64,000 nt of DNA from CALKJU01 sp046349355. Lineage in GTDB: Bacteria; Pseudomonadota; Alphaproteobacteria; Geminicoccales; Geminicoccaceae. The stretch is from NCBI GenBank assembly GCA_046349355.1, contig JAXMCM010000014.1:364588-428587 (forward strand), written 5' to 3'. Positions 60,361-64,000 of this stretch are shown here, piece by piece; positions within the stretch are counted from its first letter, which is position 1; every line of letters begins with the position of its first letter. A model generated the notes under the pieces. That model was not told where the DNA came from, searched no databases, and saw nothing but the letters and a program-made list of their open reading frames with translations. The translations under genes and the position numbers were made by a program.

Positions 60361-60404
60361 GCGGCGGCAGCGGACCGCGGATGGAACGAAAGGGGAACAG
60401 AGAC

Positions 60405-62006
60405 GTGGACAACAGCAGCGCCGGTCCCGATGTCCTCGGCATCCTGAGGGAAGCGCGCCCGGCGCGGCTGTTCTGGAACCCGACCGCCCCCCGGCTGGTC
60501 AGCGACGCCATCGCCCGCGGCGAGGCCCGCCTCAACCATGCCGGCGCCCTGGTGGCCGCCACCGGCCGCTGCACCGGACGTTCCCCGAAGGACAAGTTCT
60601 TCGTCGACTACCCCGAGTTCCACGACAGCCTCGACTGGGGGCCGAACAACCAGCCGCTCGAGCCCGAGGCGTTCATGCAGCTGCGCCAGGACGTGCTGGC
60701 ATCGCTGCGCGGCCGCGAGCTCTACGTGCAGGACCTCCATGCCGGGGCCGACCCGGCCTACCGCCTGCGGGTGCGGGTGATCACCGAGCAGGCCTGGCAC
60801 AGCCTGTTCGCTCACAACATGTTCCGCCGGCCGTCGGTGGACGAGCGCATCGGCTTCGTCCCCGACTGGACGGTGCTGCAGGTCCCGGGCTTCACCGCCG
60901 ACCCCGAGCGCCACGGCACCGCCAGCGGCACCGCCATCGTCATCGACCTCGTCGGCCGGCTCGTCATCGTCGCCGGCACCGCCTATGCGGGCGAGATCAA
61001 GAAGGCGATCTTCACCGTCCTCAACTACCTGCTGCCCGACGAGGGCGTGCTGCCGATGCACTGCTCGGCGAACCACGACGGCGACGGCCGGGTGGCGGTG
61101 TTCTTCGGGCTGTCGGGCACCGGCAAGACGACGCTCTCGGCGGACGCGTCCCGGACGCTCATCGGCGACGACGAGCATGGCTGGTCGGCGCGCGGCGTCT
61201 TCAACTTCGAGGGCGGCTGCTATGCCAAGGTCATCAAGCTCGACGCCGCCGCCGAGCCGGAGATCTGGGCGGCATCGAACCGCTTCGGCGCCATCCTTGA
61301 GAACGTCGTGCTCGATCCGGCGACGCTCGAGCCGGACTTCGCCGACAGCTCGCTGACCGAGAACACGCGAAGCTCCTACCCGCTGGAGTTCGTCGCCAAC
61401 GCCAGCGCCGACGGCGTCGCCGGCCATCCGCGCGACATCGTCATGCTGACCGCCGACGCCTTCGGCGTGCTGCCGCCGATCAGCCGGCTGACCGCCGAGC
61501 AGGCGATGTACCACTTCCTCTCGGGCTACACCGCCAGGGTCGCCGGCACCGAGCGCGGCGTCAGCGAGCCGCAGGCGACGTTCTCGGCCTGCTTCGGCGC
61601 GCCGTTCATGCCGCGTCACCCGGCGGTCTACGCGGCCCTGCTGGGGCAGATGATGCGCCGGCACGGCAGCCGCTGCTGGCTGGTCAACACCGGCTGGACC
61701 GGCGGTTCCTACGGCACCGGCCGGCGGATGCCGCTGGCGGCGACCCGCTCGCTGCTGCAGGCAGCACTGGGCGGCGTCCTCGACCCGGTCCCGCACCTGC
61801 CGGAGCCGCATTTCGGCCTGCTGGTGCCGCAAGCCTGCCCGGGCGTCGATCCCGCCCTGCTCAACCCGCGGGCCGCATGGAACGACCGGAGCGCCTACGA
61901 CCGTACGGCGGCAGCCGTGGCGGCGCGCTTCGACCGCAACTTCGCGCCGCTGGCGCGCCACGTGCCGGAGGAGGTGCGGCGGGTGCAGATCCGCGCCGCG
62001 GCCTGA
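60405..62006 (+). CDS. pckA: Phosphoenolpyruvate carboxykinase (ATP)
   Basis: PckA converts oxaloacetate and ATP to phosphoenolpyruvate and carbon dioxide, the entry to gluconeogenesis. The 533-residue protein shows ATGRCTGRSPKDKF (52-65), the kinase loop FFGLSGTGKTTLS near residues 233-245, the metal site DDEHGWS (255-261), and the later block SGYTARVAGTE. The GTG at 60405 follows AAAGGGGAA with good spacing; an ATG at 60381 gives eight more residues and cannot be ruled out. It lies 44 bases after the HugZ-like gene and converges with the TerC gene (six-base gap). Confidence 0.95.
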   Translation: MDNSSAGPDVLGILREARPARLFWNPTAPRLVSDAIARGEARLNHAGALVAATGRCTGRSPKDKFFVDYPEFHDSLDWGPNNQPLEPEAFMQLRQDVLASLRGRELYVQDLHAGADPAYRLRVRVITEQAWHSLFAHNMFRRPSVDERIGFVPDWTVLQVPGFTADPERHGTASGTAIVIDLVGRLVIVAGTAYAGEIKKAIFTVLNYLLPDEGVLPMHCSANHDGDGRVAVFFGLSGTGKTTLSADASRTLIGDDEHGWSARGVFNFEGGCYAKVIKLDAAAEPEIWAASNRFGAILENVVLDPATLEPDFADSSLTENTRSSYPLEFVANASADGVAGHPRDIVMLTADAFGVLPPISRLTAEQAMYHFLSGYTARVAGTERGVSEPQATFSACFGAPFMPRHPAVYAALLGQMMRRHGSRCWLVNTGWTGGSYGTGRRMPLAATRSLLQAALGGVLDPVPHLPEPHFGLLVPQACPGVDPALLNPRAAWNDRSAYDRTAAAVAARFDRNFAPLARHVPEEVRRVQIRAAA

Positions 62007-62012
62007 ACCCGT

Positions 62013-62657
62013 TCAGACGAGGCCGGCAGCGGCCGCCGCGTTCATGATCTCGTGGCCGCCTTCCCAGATCATCCGCACGGCGACGAACAGGATGATGACG
62101 AGGCCGATATAGGCCAGCCACGGGTGGCGGTCGATGAAGCGGGCGATAAAGCCGGCGGCGACCGCCATCAGCGCGATCGACAGGACCAGGCCGAAGATCA
62201 TGATGTAGGGGTGCTCGCGCGCGGCACCGGCGACGGCCAGCACGTTGTCGAGCGACATCGAGATGTCGGCGACGGCGACCTGGGTCACCGCCGAGGCGAA
62301 GGTCTTCTGGCCGGGATGCGAATCGGCCGCACCGGGAACGACCGCCGGGATGTCGTGCTTGGCATGCGCCGCCGAGGCGCGGATCTCGCGCCACATCTTC
62401 CACGCGACCCACAGCAGCAGGATGCCGCCGGCGAAAAGCAGGCCGATGATCGCCAGCAGCTGGGTCGCGATGAGCGCGAACAGGACCCGGGCGATGAGCG
62501 CCAGGGTCGCGCCGAACAGGATGACCTTGCGCTGCTGCGCCGGCGGCAGTCCGGCCGCGGCGGTGCCGACGACCACGGCGTTGTCGCCGGCGAGCACGAT
62601 GTCGATCAGGACGACGCTGACGAGCGCCGTGAGCGCGGAGAGGATGACGGGATCCAT
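62013..62657 (-). CDS. TerC family integral membrane protein
   Basis: This 214-residue inner-membrane protein has about seven membrane segments. The two family motifs with acidic metal-binding residues are present: IDIVLAGDNAVVVG (residues 19-32) and VADISMSLDNVLAVAG near 130. The family (YjbE/TerC/Alx) is linked to manganese export and tellurite resistance. Between these motifs is a polar loop with DSHPGQKTF. Manganese efflux is the likely role, though no yybP-ykoY-type riboswitch was recognised upstream. A 6-bp stem-loop lies 37 bases upstream of the start codon. Confidence 0.9.
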   Translation of the reverse strand: MDPVILSALTALVSVVLIDIVLAGDNAVVVGTAAAGLPPAQQRKVILFGATLALIARVLFALIATQLLAIIGLLFAGGILLLWVAWKMWREIRASAAHAKHDIPAVVPGAADSHPGQKTFASAVTQVAVADISMSLDNVLAVAGAAREHPYIMIFGLVLSIALMAVAAGFIARFIDRHPWLAYIGLVIILFVAVRMIWEGGHEIMNAAAAAGLV

Positions 62658-62693
62658 GCGGTTCTCGCTCGAGGCGGGCCAGGCGGACCGACG

Positions 62694-62711
62694 CGGCTCT
62701 TAGGGGAGCCG
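62694..62711 (-). repeat. Stem-loop in the terC-cobU divergent gap
   Basis: CGGCTC and GAGCCG form a 6-bp perfect stem with a six-base loop in the 112-base gap between the TerC-family gene and cobU. On the TerC strand the loop reads CCCTAA. It is not followed by a T-run on either strand. A role in 5' leader structure is possible but unproven. Confidence 0.35.
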
Positions 62712-62769
62712 GACCGCCACCGCAACAGGCCCCGTTGACGGCACAACGGCCGCTGGGCATAGGCGCTGC

Positions 62770-63306
62770 GTGCCCGAGACCCTTGCCCGGCTGACCCTCG
62801 TCCTCGGCGGCGCCCGTTCGGGCAAGAGCCGCTATGCCGAGGCGCAGGCGCTGCGCTCCGGCCTCGAGCCGGTCTACCTCGCCACCGCCCAGGCGCTCGA
62901 CGCCGAGATGCAGGCGCGGATCGACCGGCACCGCGACGACCGCGACCGCCGCTGGCGGACGGTCGAGGAACCGCTCGAGCTGGCCGCCGTGCTGCGCCGC
63001 GAGGCGACCGCCGGCCGGGTCGTCCTGGTCGACTGCCTGACCCTGTGGCTGACCAACATGCTGCTCGCCAAGCGCGACGCGGCGGCGGCCCGGCAGGAGC
63101 TGCTGGCCGCGCTGTCGGCATCGGCCGGTGCGGTGATCCTCGTCTCCAACGAGGTCGGCCTCGGCGTTGTGCCGCTGGGCGAGCTGACGCGCCAGTTCGT
63201 CGACGGCTCCGGCCTGCTGCACCAGGCGGTGGCGGCGGTGGCGGAGCACGTGGTGCTGATGGTCGCGGGCCTGCCGCTGGAGCTCAAGCGGCCGGCCGCG
63301 GGCTGA
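62770..63306 (+). CDS. cobU: Adenosylcobinamide kinase / adenosylcobinamide-phosphate guanylyltransferase
   Basis: CobU (CobP) phosphorylates adenosylcobinamide and transfers GMP to it, activating it for addition of the lower ligand of vitamin B12. The 178-residue protein has the P-loop GGARSGKSRYAE (residues 13-24), the catalytic region RIDRHRDDRDRRW, LVDCLTLWLTNML, and VSNEVGLGVVPLGELTRQFVDGSG. The start is GTG at 62770. It is followed after six bases by cobN, so a cobalamin biosynthesis cluster begins here. No cobalamin riboswitch was recognised in the 112 bases before it. Confidence 0.95.
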   Translation: MPETLARLTLVLGGARSGKSRYAEAQALRSGLEPVYLATAQALDAEMQARIDRHRDDRDRRWRTVEEPLELAAVLRREATAGRVVLVDCLTLWLTNMLLAKRDAAAARQELLAALSASAGAVILVSNEVGLGVVPLGELTRQFVDGSGLLHQAVAAVAEHVVLMVAGLPLELKRPAAG

Positions 63307-63312
63307 GCCGCC

Positions 63313-64000
63313 TTGCACCTCTTGGCGACGACCCCGGCGGGCGGCGACGGCGATGCCGCCGTCGACCTCGGCCAGACGCCGGGCGACATCGTCGTCCTGT
63401 CGGCGGCAGACAGCGAGCTCGCGGCGCTGGCGGCGGCGCGCCGTCGCCAGGCTGCCGACGCCCCTTCCCTCCGCCTGGCCAGCCTGCTGCGGCTGGCTCA
63501 TCCGCTGTCGGTGGATCTCCATGTCGAGCGCGTGATCGCGCACGCGCGGCTGGTCGTGGTCCGGCTCCTGGGCGGCCGCGGCTACTGGAGCTACGGGCTG
63601 GAGCGGGTCGCCGAGACCTGCCGGGCGGGCGGCATCGACCTCGCGGTCCTTCCGGGTGACGAGCGGCCCGATCCCGAGCTGGCGGCGTGGTCGACGCTGG
63701 CTCCGGACCGCGCCGAGCGGCTGTGGCGCTACCTGGTCGAGGGTGGCCCCGACAACGCGGACGGCTTCCTGGCGCTCGCTGCGGCGCTGATCGGGCGCGG
63801 TCCGGAGCCGCCGCCGGCGGTGCCGGTGCCCCGCGCCGGCCTGTACCGGCCCGGCCACGCCGGACAAACGCTCGGCGACGTGCCGCTGCAGCGGCCGAGG
63901 GCCGTCGCGCTGTTCTACCGGGCGCTGCTGCAGGCGGGCGATCTCGCCCCAGTCGACGCGTTGCTCGCGGCGCTGGACCGGGCCGGGCTCGAGCCCGTCG
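63313..64000 (+). CDS. cobN: Cobaltochelatase subunit CobN, 3' end missing
   Basis: CobN is the large subunit of the aerobic-pathway cobaltochelatase, which inserts cobalt into hydrogenobyrinic acid a,c-diamide with CobS and CobT. Only the first 229 of about 1,200 or more residues are in the window. The N-terminus MHLLATTPAGGD...VDLGQTPGDIVVLSAADSELAAL is typical, as is the later LLGGRGYWSYGLERVAETCRA. The start is TTG at 63313, six bases after cobU. The presence of CobN indicates oxygen-dependent (late cobalt insertion) B12 synthesis. Confidence 0.93.
   Translation, partial: MHLLATTPAGGDGDAAVDLGQTPGDIVVLSAADSELAALAAARRRQAADAPSLRLASLLRLAHPLSVDLHVERVIAHARLVVVRLLGGRGYWSYGLERVAETCRAGGIDLAVLPGDERPDPELAAWSTLAPDRAERLWRYLVEGGPDNADGFLALAAALIGRGPEPPPAVPVPRAGLYRPGHAGQTLGDVPLQRPRAVALFYRALLQAGDLAPVDALLAALDRAGLEPV

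Noticed and set aside
62658..62769. Possible manganese (yybP-ykoY) riboswitch for the TerC gene or cobalamin riboswitch for cobU.
   Set aside because: The 112-base gap lacks the conserved elements of either class and is too short for a full cobalamin riboswitch; only a small stem-loop is present.

Overview
The window is a stretch of ordinary, gene-dense chromosome from a high-GC (about 70% by eye) alphaproteobacterium. The clues are the string ppiD-trpE-trpG-trpD-trpC-moaC-moeA-lexA, a LexA box of the alphaproteobacterial type (GAAC-N7-GAAC), a class I lysyl-tRNA synthetase, ATP-type PEP carboxykinase and a CobU-CobN pair. Rhodospirillales-like or Geminicoccales-like lineages are plausible, but no species can be named. 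Genes abut or overlap by a few bases, and GTG and TTG starts are frequent. I saw no rRNA, tRNA, CRISPR array, insertion sequence, prophage or attachment site.

Layout. Bases 1-9731 hold the end of ppiD, tryptophan biosynthesis (trpE, then trpGDC after an inverted polysaccharide-deacetylase-like gene), molybdenum cofactor genes moaC-moeA and lexA with its SOS box. Bases 9725-19283 are rich in DNA repair: recD2, photolyase, the PdeM nuclease-like phosphoesterase and a ligase-associated DEXH helicase, with ugpQ, an inositol-phosphatase family gene, a SufE-like gene and a class I amidotransferase among them. Bases 19383-24786 carry a small membrane protein, lysS, rsmB, purH and a secreted EF-hand protein. 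Bases 24959-32312 are a sugar locus: a LacI-type regulator divergent from a CUT1 ABC transporter, a TIM-barrel isomerase and a Gfo/Idh/MocA dehydrogenase, with a perfect operator palindrome between regulator and operon.

Bases 32333-42537 hold a DUF488 protein, an MFS permease, a thioredoxin-like protein, a UbiD decarboxylase, pmbA, a second inositol-phosphatase family gene, kynA, an Ldh-family dehydrogenase coupled to an FAD oxidoreductase, and a fatty acid desaturase. Bases 42651-50445 are the most accessory part: an unrecognised protein, a 485-base leader with possible RNA structure, a large repeat protein with two poly-proline linkers and the look of a type I-secreted surface protein, a CPA2 antiporter, and a lipoprotein hydrolase of clearly lower GC than its surroundings.

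Bases 50437-64000 hold the divergent vitamin B6 pair pdxY/pdxH, an AraC regulator with no ordinary start codon in front of its conserved region, a glyoxalase-fold protein, an SDR, a DUF2235 hydrolase with a Tat-lipoprotein-like signal, an AlaX-type editing protein, an unusual tandem methyltransferase-fold protein, an MBL hydrolase, a HugZ-like haem protein with its ribosome binding site in a hairpin, pckA, a TerC protein, cobU and the start of cobN.

Most of the window is housekeeping. The parts most likely to hold something undescribed are the poly-proline repeat protein with its leader, the low-GC lipoprotein, the tandem methyltransferase-fold protein and several small regulatory elements.
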